DNA of 40,854 bases, from NCBI GenBank assembly GCA_021646405.1, contig SOER01000029.1:1-40854 (forward strand), read 5' to 3'. Positions within the stretch are counted from its first letter, which is position 1. Each line of letters starts with the position of its first letter. Below the pieces are notes generated by a model, which was not told the DNA's origin, searched no databases, and saw only the letters and a list, made by a program, of their open reading frames with translations. A program made the position numbers and the translations under genes. Positions 8,299 to 17,186 of this stretch are shown in pieces. This DNA is from Candidatus Loosdrechtia aerotolerans. GTDB lineage: Bacteria; Planctomycetota; Brocadiia; Brocadiales; Brocadiaceae.

Positions 8299-8334
8299 AA
8301 TAAAAACGGAGAAGATTGCAAGCTTTTTCATTCT
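8299..8334. repeat. imperfect direct repeat, right copy (flanks Fic module)
   Basis: Partner of 7189-7225, about 1.1 kb away. It lies in the gap 8221-8548, which otherwise holds only the vapBC promoter/operator and short non-coding frames. Confidence 0.6.
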
Positions 8335-8486
8335 CGGTTGAATAGACCTGCTGATTTTGCAGATTCTTTGTCTCTTGATACTATTCATTCTCGTTTAAGT
8401 TATACATGCAAAGATACGGCATTGCCTTGTCTCTATTGCCTGAAAAACCCGCTTCAATAAAATGAAAATTCCTGTGTAATCGAGTT

Positions 8487-8517
8487 ATTTGACATGCTTA
8501 GTCAAATCTGCTATCAT
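8487..8517 (+). promoter_or_regulatory. vapBC promoter with embedded operator palindrome
   Basis: A -35 TTGACA (8489-8494), 17-bp spacer and -10 TATCAT (8512-8517) precede the RHH antitoxin gene. A perfect 7-bp inverted repeat, ATTTGAC (8487-8493) and GTCAAAT (8501-8507), overlaps the -35 and spacer, the expected place for autorepression by a ribbon-helix-helix antitoxin. Confidence 0.65.
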
Positions 8518-8548
8518 TGAGCCAAAACTGTAATCACTGGAGGCTAAT

Positions 8549-8797
8549 ATGGTACGTACTCAAATTCAATTGACAGAAGAACAGGTAAAGGCATTAAAAA
8601 AAATTGCATTATCCCGGCATCTATCTATTGCAGAGCTCATAAGGCAAGCAGTCGATACCATGATCCGGTCCAACACAATGGTTGACATCGAAGAAAGACG
8701 GAAAAGGGCTATTGACATAGTGGGCAGATTCAGTTCCGGCAAACGTGACATTTCAAGGAAACACAATACATACCTTGTAGAGGCATTCGGCAAATGA
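8549..8797 (+). CDS. ribbon-helix-helix antitoxin (VapB-like)
   Basis: An 82-residue protein. The N-terminus MVRTQIQLTEEQVKALKKIA with the following HLSIAELIRQAVD is a textbook CopG/Arc ribbon-helix-helix DNA-binding domain: a strand that pairs in the dimer, then two helices. The C-terminal 35 residues should wrap the toxin. GGAGG lies 6 bases upstream of the ATG, and the stop codon overlaps the toxin start by 4 bp. It probably represses its own promoter via the palindrome at 8487-8507. Confidence 0.85.
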   Translation: MVRTQIQLTEEQVKALKKIALSRHLSIAELIRQAVDTMIRSNTMVDIEERRKRAIDIVGRFSSGKRDISRKHNTYLVEAFGK

Positions 8798-9192
8798 GAA
8801 TTTTTGTTGATACACCGGCATTTTTTGCCCTGCTCGACAGAGACGATGCCAACCATAAAAAAGCAAAAGATGTATGGAATAAAGTACTCTGCCCTGAAAA
8901 TGTCCTTATCACCACAAATTATATTTTGGTGGAAAGCTTTGCCCTTGTACAGCATCGTCTCGGCATGGATGCAGTAATGGGATTTCAGGAAGACATCTTG
9001 CCGATTATCAATATTGAGTGGATTGCATCGGGAGTACACAGATCGGGAGTAAGCGCCCTTCTGGCGGCTTCGAGACGTAAACTGAGCCTTGTTGATTGTA
9101 TAAGTTTCGAAATTATGCGCAATTCAGCAATTAAAACCATTTTTACTTTTGATTCCCATTTTGAAGAACAGGGTTTTCATTGCATTCCTTAA
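8794..9192 (+). CDS. PIN-domain ribonuclease toxin (VapC-like)
   Basis: A 132-residue PIN-domain protein with the expected acidic residues: Asp6 (IFVDTPAFFALLD), Glu47 (YILVESFAL), Asp101 (SLVDCISFEIM) and Asp120 (FTFDSHFEEQGF). These coordinate Mg2+ for RNA cleavage, in VapC proteins typically of tRNA or 23S rRNA. The ATG overlaps the antitoxin stop codon by 4 bp. All four catalytic positions are intact, so it should be active. Confidence 0.88.
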   Translation: MRIFVDTPAFFALLDRDDANHKKAKDVWNKVLCPENVLITTNYILVESFALVQHRLGMDAVMGFQEDILPIINIEWIASGVHRSGVSALLAASRRKLSLVDCISFEIMRNSAIKTIFTFDSHFEEQGFHCIP

Positions 9193-9240
9193 ACGGTTTA
9201 GGTGATCAGGTCTTTCCATGTAATAAGGGGCAAACACTAT

Positions 9241-9495
9241 TTATTTGTGTTTTGTTTCTTCGGCCTTACCCCTGGCAAGAGATGCCTCTTTTCGTGGGGT
9301 TGCAATAAAATGCACATGATTACCAATCAGGCAGTAAGCAAACAATGATAGATTATATGTCTTGCTGTACTCATCAATCCGGGAAAGATACCGTAATCGA
9401 TCTGCGTCATCTTGAAAAATATTTTGACGAGCATCACCTCTTTGGGTAATATGGCAAATATCGTTTGGAACAACTACCCCTGAAGTACCTGGCAT
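9241..9495 (-). pseudogene. truncated REP-associated tyrosine transposase (RAYT, Y1/HUH type)
   Basis: The 85-residue frame starts MPGTSGVVVPNDICHITQRG and continues with a YCLIGNHVHFIATP segment, the N-terminal signature of RAYT/TnpA_REP proteins including the HUH metal-binding histidines (HVH). Full-length members have about 200 or more residues, with the catalytic Tyr after this point. Here the frame departs from the family after RKEASLARG and stops, so the catalytic half is lost. RAYTs are single-strand transposases associated with REP palindromes; short palindromes are abundant in this window. The TTG at 9501 is an alternative start, but ATG at 9495 fits the family better. Confidence 0.75.
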
Positions 9496-9544
9496 GTTCA
9501 AACATCTGTCCCTATGTGTCTTAACCTTAAATTTCCCGGCAAAA

Positions 9545-10900
9545 ATGATTCATAGAACTTATAAAGAACAATTAGAAACCTGGGATAAGACCTATCTCTG
9601 GCATCCTTTCACCCAGATGCAGGATTACACCAAAGAAACACCTCTGATTATTGAAGAAGGAAATGGTATTTTTCTTAAGGACGTTGATGGCAAAGAATAC
9701 ATCGATGGGATCTCCTCCATGTGGTGTAATCTGCATGGCCACCGCAAGAAGGAGATCGACAATGCCATAAAACGGCAACTCGATAAGATTGCGCATAGCA
9801 CACTCCTTGGCCCATCCAATATACCGGCCATCGAACTAGCAAGAAAACTTGCAGAAATCGCGCCAAAAGGGCTAACAAAGGTTTTTTATTCGGATAACGG
9901 TTCCACCGCGAATGAGGTTGCACTCAAGATGGCCTTCCAATACTGGCAACATAAAGGATTGAAAGATAAGACACAATTTGTAGCCTTGCAATACGGTTAC
10001 CATGGAGACACTGTAGGAACTATGAGTGTTGGCGGAATAGAAATATTTCATCGCGCCTTCCGCCCCCTGTACTTCAAGACACACTTCGCACCATCACCTT
10101 ATTGCTACCGCTGTCCACTGGGAAAACAGGATAAGGATTGTGCTTTGGCTTGTCTTGAGGAATTGGAAAATATTTTAAAGGATCATTCAGACCACATTGC
10201 CGCTCTGATTATGGAACCACTGGTGCAAGGAGCCGGGGGGATAATCGTCCATCCGGCAGGCTATCTATCAGGAGCGCGGACTTTGTGCAAGAAATATAAC
10301 GTGCTTTTTATTTTAGACGAGGTACTTACCGGCTTTGGACGGACAGGCAAAATGTTTGCCTGTTTCCATGAAAATATTGTCCCTGATATCATGGCGGTGT
10401 CCAAAGGCATCAATGGGGGCTATATGCCATTGGCCGCCACACTTGCCACCGAGGAAATTTACCATGCTTTTTTAGGAGAATATTCACAGCTTAAGACATT
10501 TTTTCACGGGCATACCTACACGGGAAATCCTTTAGGTTGTGCAGCCGGGCTGGCCAGTCTGGAATTATTTGAAAAGGAACATCTACTGGAAAATCTGAAA
10601 TCAAAGATTAATCATTTACGAGCCAAACTTAAGCGCTTCGAATTGTTGGAACATGTTGGAGACGTCAGACAATGCGGGCTTATCGCAGCTCTTGAACTGG
10701 TGAAGGATAAATCCACGAAAGAACCATATCCCTGGGAAGAGCGGGTAGGAATCAGGGTATGTCTCGAGGCCAGACAACGCGGCTTGCTCATACGACCGCT
10801 TGGACACATTCTTGTTCTTATGCCCCCACTAACTATCGAAATTAACGAATTGGACAGATTACTCAATATCGTTTATGAATCTATACAAAATGCAGTATGA
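9545..10900 (+). CDS. bioA: adenosylmethionine-8-amino-7-oxononanoate aminotransferase
   Basis: A 451-residue PLP-dependent class III aminotransferase. N-terminal HPFTQMQDY, the SMWCNLHGH segment and the PLP-lysine region (VSKGINGGYMPLAAT), with DEVLTGFGRTGKMFA before it, are typical of BioA, which converts KAPA to DAPA in biotin synthesis using SAM as amino donor. The open frame extends upstream to 9494, but the family's N-terminus begins at MIHRTYKEQLE, so ATG 9545 is chosen; no good Shine-Dalgarno is seen. It overlaps murD by 11 bp. No other bio gene is in the window. Confidence 0.93.
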   Translation: MIHRTYKEQLETWDKTYLWHPFTQMQDYTKETPLIIEEGNGIFLKDVDGKEYIDGISSMWCNLHGHRKKEIDNAIKRQLDKIAHSTLLGPSNIPAIELARKLAEIAPKGLTKVFYSDNGSTANEVALKMAFQYWQHKGLKDKTQFVALQYGYHGDTVGTMSVGGIEIFHRAFRPLYFKTHFAPSPYCYRCPLGKQDKDCALACLEELENILKDHSDHIAALIMEPLVQGAGGIIVHPAGYLSGARTLCKKYNVLFILDEVLTGFGRTGKMFACFHENIVPDIMAVSKGINGGYMPLAATLATEEIYHAFLGEYSQLKTFFHGHTYTGNPLGCAAGLASLELFEKEHLLENLKSKINHLRAKLKRFELLEHVGDVRQCGLIAALELVKDKSTKEPYPWEERVGIRVCLEARQRGLLIRPLGHILVLMPPLTIEINELDRLLNIVYESIQNAV

Positions 10901-12272
10901 ATTTAAAAAGAAAAAAATCACTGTTATGGGGTTAGGCTTGTTTGGAGGCGGGGCAGGCGTTGCCCAATTTCTTGCAAAACGCGGTGCTCACGTTACCATA
11001 ACCGACCTGAGAAACGCCACAGAACTTGCTCCATCCATAAAACAACTTGAAGGACTTCCTATTACATACAAACTCGGTGGACACTGCGACGAAGATTTTA
11101 TCAATGCGGACATGATTATCGTTAATCCTGCTGTACCAAAGGAATCAAGATTTATACGAATCGCAAGAGATAACCACGTTCCATTAGATACAGAAATAAA
11201 CATTTTTTTTCAATTATGTCCGGCCCCTATTATTGGCATCACCGGTAGCAACGGGAAATCAACTACCACAACACTTACCGGTAAAATATTGCAACAGACA
11301 CAACGTACAACGTGGGTCGGCGGAAATATCGGGAAATCACTCCTCTTACATCTTGAAGAAATAAAGCCTTCCGACATCGCGGTCCTTGAGCTTTCCAGTT
11401 TTCAGCTGGAAGAACTCCATAATGCAAAAAAAAGTCCCGGCATCAGCATCGTAACCAATATATCACCCAATCATTTAGACCGCTACTCAAGCATGGATGA
11501 CTACATTCAAACAAAAAAAGGCATCATCTTACACCAAAAACCAGATGATTATGCAATCCTCAATTATGATGATCCGGAACTGAGAACGTGGCAAAAAGAA
11601 TGTAAAAGTACTGTTTTGTGGTACAGCGCAAAAGACACGTTAACCGAAGGTGCCTTTGTAAAAAATGATACCATCGTCCTCTCTGTGAAGGGTAAGATGA
11701 CGACAATACCGTGCATATCCAGGATCAGGATACCCGGTGTCCATAATCTTCAAAACATTCTTGCTGCCTCAGTGGCAGCCTATCTGGCCGGCACCGGCGA
11801 ACAATACATTGAAAAGGCCATAACCACCTTTTCTGGATTAGAACACCGTCTGGAATTTGTTCGTAAGATAAACGGTATACGGTATTACAACGATTCTAAG
11901 GCCACTACACCAGAATCGGCCATGGCTGCCATTACGGCATTCCAGACACCAGTAATACTTATTGCCGGTGGATATGACAAGGGTAGTAGTTTCGAGAAAT
12001 TTGCTGAGGCATGTGCAAGGCACACCAGGGCAGTTGTCCTCATGGGGAAAACAGCGAAAAAAATAAAAGAACTCATACTACAGAAACAGGCGCAAAAAGA
12101 AACCCCATCAATATTCACGTCAAACACCTTCCAGGAGGCATTTCAGCAGGCAAATATCCTGGCAAAGGCGGGAGATGTTGTATTACTTTCTCCTGCCTGC
12201 GCCAGTTACGACATGTTCCTTAACTACGAAGAGCGTGGAAGGCAATTTAAAGACATGGTACAAGCATTATGA
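10890..12272 (+). CDS. murD: UDP-N-acetylmuramoylalanine--D-glutamate ligase
   Basis: About 460 residues with MurD architecture. An N-terminal Rossmann-like UDP-binding domain (VMGLGLFGGGAGVAQFL) is followed by the ATP P-loop ITGSNGKSTTT, then NISPNHLDRY, the HRLE(F) segment with the NDSKATTPESA motif, and a C-terminal ligase domain (LLSPACASYDMF). It adds D-Glu to UDP-MurNAc-L-Ala in the cytoplasm, so this organism makes or at least encodes peptidoglycan steps. The ATG at 10875 would add five residues; 10890 fits the family better. Overlap with bioA implies co-transcription. Confidence 0.93.
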   Translation: MQYEFKKKKITVMGLGLFGGGAGVAQFLAKRGAHVTITDLRNATELAPSIKQLEGLPITYKLGGHCDEDFINADMIIVNPAVPKESRFIRIARDNHVPLDTEINIFFQLCPAPIIGITGSNGKSTTTTLTGKILQQTQRTTWVGGNIGKSLLLHLEEIKPSDIAVLELSSFQLEELHNAKKSPGISIVTNISPNHLDRYSSMDDYIQTKKGIILHQKPDDYAILNYDDPELRTWQKECKSTVLWYSAKDTLTEGAFVKNDTIVLSVKGKMTTIPCISRIRIPGVHNLQNILAASVAAYLAGTGEQYIEKAITTFSGLEHRLEFVRKINGIRYYNDSKATTPESAMAAITAFQTPVILIAGGYDKGSSFEKFAEACARHTRAVVLMGKTAKKIKELILQKQAQKETPSIFTSNTFQEAFQQANILAKAGDVVLLSPACASYDMFLNYEERGRQFKDMVQAL

Positions 12273-12438
12273 ACACATCGGTCCTGCAGAACAAAAAAAA
12301 CTTTTAGCCCGATTTAACTTGGCCAGATACCACACACGGTGTTTTCCACTGAAAAATTTTGTCTGTTATGGAAAGAGAAGGGTATGTTGTTTTTGTATAA
12401 TCCCTTGGACATGTCCGATGACATTTGATATATATCCT

Positions 12439-12466
12439 TTGAACATTGTATATTTGTCGTTATAAT
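12439..12466 (+). promoter_or_regulatory. possible sigma70-type promoter upstream of the ATP-grasp gene
   Basis: TTGAAC (12439-12444), 16-bp spacer, TATAAT (12461-12466), 60 bp before the gene start. The -10 is a consensus match. Prediction by eye only. Confidence 0.45.
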
Positions 12467-12526
12467 AAAATAAGTCTTGCGGTTTTTAAAGTAAAATCAG
12501 GATGTTTTCGAGTTAAGGAAATCTGT

Positions 12527-13252
12527 ATGAACAAATTTATGACACACGGTGGAAAAACTGCCCGTCATATTATACAAAAAGCCTTAGTCCAGAGTCGATA
12601 TGAATTACTTGAACCTGAGGCTAAGGAATTCATTGAAACGTTTGGTATAAGCGCTACCAGGCATATCGTTACATCTTCACGTGCAGATGCAATTCAGGCC
12701 GCGACTTCTATCGGATATCCGGTTGTCCTCAAGATTGTTTCTCCTGATATTAGCCATAAAACCGATGTCGGTGGTGTTAAGCTTGGTATAAAGGATGATG
12801 AAGGTGTCAGGAGTGCGTACGACGAAATTATAAGAAGTGTAAAAAAGAGGCAGCCGGACGCACGGATTGATGGGATTCTTGTTCAGGAAATGGCAACACC
12901 TTCCACGGAAGTTATTATAGGCGGGCTTCGGGACCCTCAATTTGGCCCGGCCGTGATGTTCGGGTTGGGGGGTATCTTTGTTGAGATTTTTAAAGACGTA
13001 TCTTTTCGTATCGCCCCGGTGGAGGAATATGAGGCATTGAATATGATTCACGATATAAAGGGGGCAAAGGTATTCAAGGGTTTTAGGGGTAGGGAAGCAG
13101 CGGATATTTCCGCATTGACACAAACCATTGTACGGGTATCAGACATCATGGTTTCCATAGAAGAAATTAAGGAGATAGACCTGAACCCAGTCCTTGTTTA
13201 TCCGAAAGGCTTGAAGGCTGTTGATGCGAGGATTATTTTATGTCAATTGTAG
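12527..13252 (+). CDS. ATP-grasp subunit of ADP-forming acyl-CoA (acetyl-CoA) synthetase
   Basis: A 241-residue protein of the ATP-grasp fold found in the beta subunit of NDP-forming acetyl-CoA synthetases: YPVVLKIVSPDISHKTDVGGV, GGLRDPQFGPAVMFGLGG with a short VEIFKDVSFR stretch following, and the terminal EIDLNPVLVY motif. The enzyme makes ATP from acyl-CoA, ADP and phosphate (or the reverse). The CoA-binding/phospho-His alpha subunit is not nearby, so it must be elsewhere or this protein works otherwise. ATG 12527 is chosen for its AAGGA 7 bases upstream; the frame is open to 12446. It is 13 bp before hflX. Confidence 0.85.
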   Translation: MNKFMTHGGKTARHIIQKALVQSRYELLEPEAKEFIETFGISATRHIVTSSRADAIQAATSIGYPVVLKIVSPDISHKTDVGGVKLGIKDDEGVRSAYDEIIRSVKKRQPDARIDGILVQEMATPSTEVIIGGLRDPQFGPAVMFGLGGIFVEIFKDVSFRIAPVEEYEALNMIHDIKGAKVFKGFRGREAADISALTQTIVRVSDIMVSIEEIKEIDLNPVLVYPKGLKAVDARIILCQL

Positions 13253-13265
13253 AATAGAGGTATAA

Positions 13266-14564
13266 GTGAAATTAAAAGACACTGCATTTACGGTAAGGGC
13301 GGAACGCGCCATTCTTTTCCGGGTTATGCTGTCTGGAGATCATAGTGATAATGAAGCACCCCTGGAAGAACTTCGGCGATTGGCAAAAACTGCAGGTGCA
13401 AACGTTGTCCACACAGTAGTTCAAAAAAGACCGAACATCGATCCCGTATATTATGTTGGGAAGGGAAAAGCAGCCGAATTATCCGGGATTTCAAAGGATT
13501 TAAGTGCCGATGTGCTTATTTGTGACGACGACCTTACTCCGGCGCAGGTCAGAAATCTTGAAAGAGTTATCGAGAAAAAAGTAATTGACAGGAGTGAATT
13601 AATCCTGGACATATTTGCTACCCGTGCAAAAACATTTCAGGCAAAACTTCAGGTAGAATTAGCTCAATTAGAGTATACTCGACCCAGATTAAAGAGGCTG
13701 TGGACACACCTCTCCAGGATTGAGGGTGGTATTGGAACAAGGGGACCCGGTGAAAAACAATTGGAAGTTGATAAGCGCATTGTGTTAAAAAAAATCCATG
13801 ACCTGAGAAAAAAATTACATGAGATCGAAAAGAGGCAGGAACGGCTAGTCGCCTCGCGGAAGGAATTTTTCACGGTATCCATCGTGGGATACACCAATGC
13901 CGGGAAATCGACATTAATGAATGCCCTGACGGAGATTGATACCTTTGTAGAGGATAAACTCTTTGCAACACTTGACACAAAGACAAGTATCTGTAAATTG
14001 GAAAACGGAAGAAAGGTTTTAGTAAGTGATACGGTGGGTTTTATCCAGAAGCTACCTCACCACCTGGTTTCGTCCTTTAAAGCAACACTTGAGGAGGCCA
14101 GGCACGCCGACCTTCTGCTCCATGTTGCAGATATGAGTTCCCCTCTGGTTCACAAACAAATCGGCGCGGTGAATGCCGTGTTAAAGGAATTAGGATGCGA
14201 CAATAAACCGACGATCATGGTATTTAACAAAATAGATGCCATAAAAGACGAGTCTGCTGTTCCTTTGCTCCAGAGTTATTACAGGGATTGCGTTATGATC
14301 TCTGCGAGGACACACCAGGGGATAGAAGAACTGAAACGAAAGATCAGGGAAATACTGGAAAAAAATTTTATGGAAGTGGAGCTTACCTGCAGCCCAGCCA
14401 ATGGGAAGTTAATTGCATATCTTCATGAACATGCACATACTTTAAGTAGCCGTTTTGAAGAACAGCGGGTAACATTCCGATTGCTTATAGAAGACAAGCT
14501 TATTCAGAAATTACGGGTGCTGGATGATGACATACAGATAAAAGAAGCTGTTGTGGCGAATTAA
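13266..14564 (+). CDS. hflX: ribosome-associated GTPase HflX
   Basis: A 432-residue HflX. The N-terminal domain has DPVYYVGKGKAAEL and the glycine-rich IEGGIGTRGPGEKQLEVDKR, followed by a coiled linker and the G domain (G1 GYTNAGKS, G3 DTVGF, G4 NKID). HflX binds 50S/70S ribosomes and splits stalled ones under stress. The start is GTG at 13266 with GAGG 7 bases upstream. Spacing to the ATP-grasp gene is short, so they probably share a transcript. A palindrome follows 21 bp after the stop codon. Confidence 0.95.
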   Translation: MKLKDTAFTVRAERAILFRVMLSGDHSDNEAPLEELRRLAKTAGANVVHTVVQKRPNIDPVYYVGKGKAAELSGISKDLSADVLICDDDLTPAQVRNLERVIEKKVIDRSELILDIFATRAKTFQAKLQVELAQLEYTRPRLKRLWTHLSRIEGGIGTRGPGEKQLEVDKRIVLKKIHDLRKKLHEIEKRQERLVASRKEFFTVSIVGYTNAGKSTLMNALTEIDTFVEDKLFATLDTKTSICKLENGRKVLVSDTVGFIQKLPHHLVSSFKATLEEARHADLLLHVADMSSPLVHKQIGAVNAVLKELGCDNKPTIMVFNKIDAIKDESAVPLLQSYYRDCVMISARTHQGIEELKRKIREILEKNFMEVELTCSPANGKLIAYLHEHAHTLSSRFEEQRVTFRLLIEDKLIQKLRVLDDDIQIKEAVVAN

Positions 14565-14585
14565 GTCTTTATGACCACTTCATGC

Positions 14586-14610
14586 TGGTTCAGGCTTGTA
14601 GCCTGAATCA
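14586..14610. repeat. GGTTCAA-type palindrome, copy 4 (degenerate)
   Basis: Arms TGGTTCAGGCT and AGCCTGAATCA with loop TGT and one mismatch, shortly after the hflX stop codon. The rest of the 14565-14824 gap shows nothing else. Confidence 0.6.
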
Positions 14611-14824
14611 AAACATTTTAGAGGTATCCAAAAAGGTCCCGTGCAACTTAATTTTAGCCCTAATCAAAACGTTGAAAAAGCTGTCAAGGGCTGATGAATT
14701 GGCATGGGTTTATGCCATAGCGCGGTTCAAAACCATGGTCTGGTTCAAAATAAACGGATAGCACTCATCCAGGGAAAATCACCCTCCCGGTTTCTTCCTT
14801 TGATGGGGGATTAACTTAATGACA

Positions 14825-15694
14825 TTAATTATGTGGTATCCCCGGGTTGTTCCTTACCGGTTTAAGTCTGGAGATAGCAAAAAGACTTATTGATATAATA
14901 AACATAGCGATACTGATAATCTGCGCGATGGTAAAAAGCCCAAAGAATAATGGATTATCATCCCGGAGTGCTTCCATGCAAAATCGTATGATGGGATAAA
15001 GTATACCAAAGAGGAGCAGCACCTCTCCATCCCTTTTCCGATATTTAAAGAAAGCACTGAGAATAAAGAAAAGGGCAACATCGGAAAGAAATGAATACAA
15101 TTGGGTGGGATGTATGGGCAGAGTATGTACATCAGAAAGGTGAACTAATCCGAGTTCGTATTGATGAAGGAAGGCAGGGCTGCCATCTATCATGCCTGTT
15201 TTATCCTGCGTTCTTGGGAATTGAATTGCCCAGGGGATATGGAGGGCAACCTTTCCAAAGCAGCATCCGTTCAGGAAACATCCGATACGGCCAAAGCCGA
15301 GCCCCAGTGCAGCAGAGGGCATAAGGATATCAATGATCTTTAAAAAAGACAGTTGATGCTTCTTAACATACACAAACAAAGTAACAATGCCGGCGAAGAG
15401 TCCCCCATAGTATACTAAACCGCCTTCGTAAATCTTAAAGATGCTCAGGAGATTGTTTTTATAATCCTCATAGAATTGAATAATAAAAAACAACCTTGCT
15501 CCAAAAATTCCCGCACAGACGAGATAAATGCCGAGATCTGTAATTTTATTGGGGTCAATACCTTCCTTCCTTGCCCGCCATCGTGCTATGGTAATGGCCA
15601 CCAAAAAGGCGACCATCAACATGAATCCGTATGAATAAATGGGTATGTTTCTCTGGAAGAAGGGGAGTGGGATTTCGAATAAGATTCTTCTCAT
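14825..15694 (-). CDS. lgt: prolipoprotein diacylglyceryl transferase
   Basis: A 289-residue polytopic membrane protein with about seven hydrophobic segments. It carries the Lgt signature (LGFGRIGCFLNGCCFG, near residues 130-147) and the downstream HPTQLYSF segment. Lgt attaches diacylglycerol from phosphatidylglycerol to the lipobox Cys of prolipoproteins. Likely clients in this window are the VWA/OmpA lipoprotein and the cytochrome lipoprotein. Only 2 bp separate it from panD, so the pair is an operon. Confidence 0.95.
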   Translation of the reverse strand: MRRILFEIPLPFFQRNIPIYSYGFMLMVAFLVAITIARWRARKEGIDPNKITDLGIYLVCAGIFGARLFFIIQFYEDYKNNLLSIFKIYEGGLVYYGGLFAGIVTLFVYVKKHQLSFLKIIDILMPSAALGLGFGRIGCFLNGCCFGKVALHIPWAIQFPRTQDKTGMIDGSPAFLHQYELGLVHLSDVHTLPIHPTQLYSFLSDVALFFILSAFFKYRKRDGEVLLLFGILYPIIRFCMEALRDDNPLFFGLFTIAQIISIAMFIISISLFAISRLKPVRNNPGIPHN

Positions 15695-15696
15695 AA

Positions 15697-16053
15697 CTAG
15701 AGAGTTTTCATGGGCTTGTTGTTTCCGTCAACGAGAATAATCTTCGGTTTCCAGTTTCTTGCCTCTTTATCTTCAACAAGGCAATAAGAAATAATGATGA
15801 CCCGGTCTCCTGGTTGTGCCCATCGTGCAGCAGCCCCGTTTAAACAGATGATACCGGAGTTGCGTTCGCCCTCAATTATGTAAGTTTCTACCCGTGTTCC
15901 ATTGTTAATATTGAGGACCTGTACCCGTTCATAATGCAGGATGTCTACAGCATCGAGAAGGGCTTTATCGATAGTAATGCTACCGTTGTAATTAAGATTG
16001 GTTTCCGTTACTGTTGCGGCATGGATCTTGGCCTTGCACATCTCCCGTAACAT
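15697..16053 (-). CDS. panD: aspartate 1-decarboxylase proenzyme
   Basis: A 118-residue PanD. The self-processing site Gly24-Ser25 is in NYNGSITID; cleavage there makes the pyruvoyl cofactor. Lys9 (KAKIH) and the [19 protein letters not shown] segment are also conserved. It decarboxylates aspartate to beta-alanine for pantothenate and CoA. GGGAG lies upstream of the ATG. It is first in a two-gene operon with lgt. Confidence 0.96.
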   Translation of the reverse strand: MLREMCKAKIHAATVTETNLNYNGSITIDKALLDAVDILHYERVQVLNINNGTRVETYIIEGERNSGIICLNGAAARWAQPGDRVIIISYCLVEDKEARNWKPKIILVDGNNKPMKTL

Positions 16054-16137
16054 TGTTTCTCCCTATAGGTTGATTACATACAAATTTCACAATGTACAAA
16101 TTTTATCTTAAACTAAGGCAAAATCAATAGTAAATCC

Positions 16138-16497
16138 TTATTGTCCCTGCGGCGGGTAATAGCTTCTGACGCATACCTTAACCAGATCAACAATCTCTTC
16201 GTCTGTCAGCTTGCCCTTATAGCCAGGCATCTTCCCTTTACCATTGGCCACAGAAATAATTAATCTCGAATCGGATACGTTATCTTGCCATTTGCTATTG
16301 GTAAAATTAGGAATTTTGTAGATGAATCGACCGATAAAACAACCTTTTCCACTGACCTTGTGACATTTCCGGCATTCCCTGTCATATACTGCCCAGATGC
16401 CCCCTTTTTCGGATAAGGCCGTTTGTTTAGGATTACATCCGTAGAATAACAAGGCACTAAAAATAAAGATACCCATAAAGGAAGTAATTTTTTTCAT
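16138..16497 (-). CDS. monohaem c-type cytochrome, probable lipoprotein
   Basis: A 119-residue protein starting MKKITSFMGIFIF. The signal peptide ends at LFYGC, a plausible lipobox, so it may be lipid-anchored facing the periplasm. It has one haem site CRKCH (about residues 44-48) and a downstream Met in KGKMPGYKGKLTDEEI that would be the sixth ligand. This is the class I cytochrome c pattern with GxL/MPxY near the C-terminus. AGGAGA precedes the ATG at 16497; an upstream in-frame ATG at 16566 is less likely. It probably carries electrons in a respiratory chain; its partner is unknown. Confidence 0.85.
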   Translation of the reverse strand: MKKITSFMGIFIFSALLFYGCNPKQTALSEKGGIWAVYDRECRKCHKVSGKGCFIGRFIYKIPNFTNSKWQDNVSDSRLIISVANGKGKMPGYKGKLTDEEIVDLVKVCVRSYYPPQGQ

Positions 16498-16602
16498 CTT
16501 TCTCTCCTGTGATAATTCTTTGTGTTTGTTTTTAATTAACTTTGTGAGTTTACCATAAAACAGCATATATTCAAGTCTCTTATCCTTAATATTGTGATAA
16601 AT

Positions 16603-16656
16603 TTAACACAAAATTAATAATTCCTTTACACTGCCTTAATATAAAAAATGTATTAT
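16603..16656 (+). promoter_or_regulatory. Pho box 1 and promoter
   Basis: Four hexamers at 11-bp period: TTAACA 16603, TTAATA 16614, TTTACA 16625, TTAATA 16636. A -10 hexamer TATTAT is at 16651-16656, starting 10 bases after the last repeat ends. The pattern resembles PhoP operators (TTAACA-type repeats with 5-bp spacers). It lies upstream of the zinc-ribbon gene at 16805. Three further promoters in this window share the exact geometry. Confidence 0.75.
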
Positions 16657-16718
16657 TTTGCAGGGCTTGTATAAGGAGCTTCCTGGGAGAGTACTGGTAA
16701 TGATACCCGCAGGCCCTC

Positions 16719-16751
16719 GCGGGAGAGAGAAACCCTCTATCTCTCTCCTGC
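16719..16751 (+). promoter_or_regulatory. 5'-leader hairpin
   Basis: GCGGGAGAGAGA pairs with TCTCTCTCCTGC (11 of 12 positions) across a 9-nt loop, between Pho promoter 1 and its gene. A weaker hairpin of similar sequence lies at 27515-27542 in the leader of the cNMP-binding gene. Confidence 0.5.
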
Positions 16752-16789
16752 AAATTGTGTGGGAAAGTAAATAATGCAAGATTATAACG
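16752..16789 (+). promoter_or_regulatory. conserved leader segment, copy 1
   Basis: About 38 bp, starting AAATTGTGTG and ending GCAAGATTATAACG, match 27721-27756 at roughly 80%. In both cases it sits directly before the ribosome-binding site of a Pho-box gene. Function unknown. Confidence 0.5.
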
Positions 16790-16804
16790 AAAGGAGTTAA
16801 TTAT

Positions 16805-17119
16805 ATGATGATGAACGCATATTTTGTATGTCCAAACTGTGGTAACGATAAGGAATTTAGGATTTTTACGAGCAGCTTTCAGGTCGTCAGACAGTCGCCT
16901 GAGTTAGGGAAACGTATAGACGAAAGCGATGTCTTACCCAATTTACAGCAGAAAGATAATTATATTGAATGCCAGTTGTGTCTTCGGAGGTTTGAATATG
17001 AGAATGCCGCAACTATCGGCAAAAAGTACATTCAAACCAGCTTACGCCTTTGCAAAATGAAGTGCGAACCACCAAAACAGGGTGACCAAATTCCAGGCGA
17101 AAAACAACCAACCGTGTGA
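16805..17119 (+). CDS. zinc-ribbon protein of the Pho cluster
   Basis: A 104-residue soluble protein with Cys pairs CPNC (about residues 9-12) and CQLC (about 57-60), likely binding one zinc, then a basic segment with a further Cys. Family not recognised. AAGGAG precedes the ATG well. Transcription should come from Pho box 1, about 150 bp upstream. The CheW-like gene follows after 67 bp containing a small hairpin (8-bp arms GTGTGATT around the stop codon), so co-transcription is likely. Unrelated to the zinc ribbon at 780. Confidence 0.75.
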   Translation: MMMNAYFVCPNCGNDKEFRIFTSSFQVVRQSPELGKRIDESDVLPNLQQKDNYIECQLCLRRFEYENAATIGKKYIQTSLRLCKMKCEPPKQGDQIPGEKQPTV

Positions 17120-17186
17120 TTGTGTAATCACACAGATGAAAATATCTATTTCCGGTATTTTTGTAAATAGACAAAGGGGGTGTCGT

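Noticed and set aside
8188-8460. Plus-strand frame of 90 residues between Fic and VapBC
   Set aside because: Starts inside the antitoxin region, contains one of the direct repeats and shows no domain pattern.
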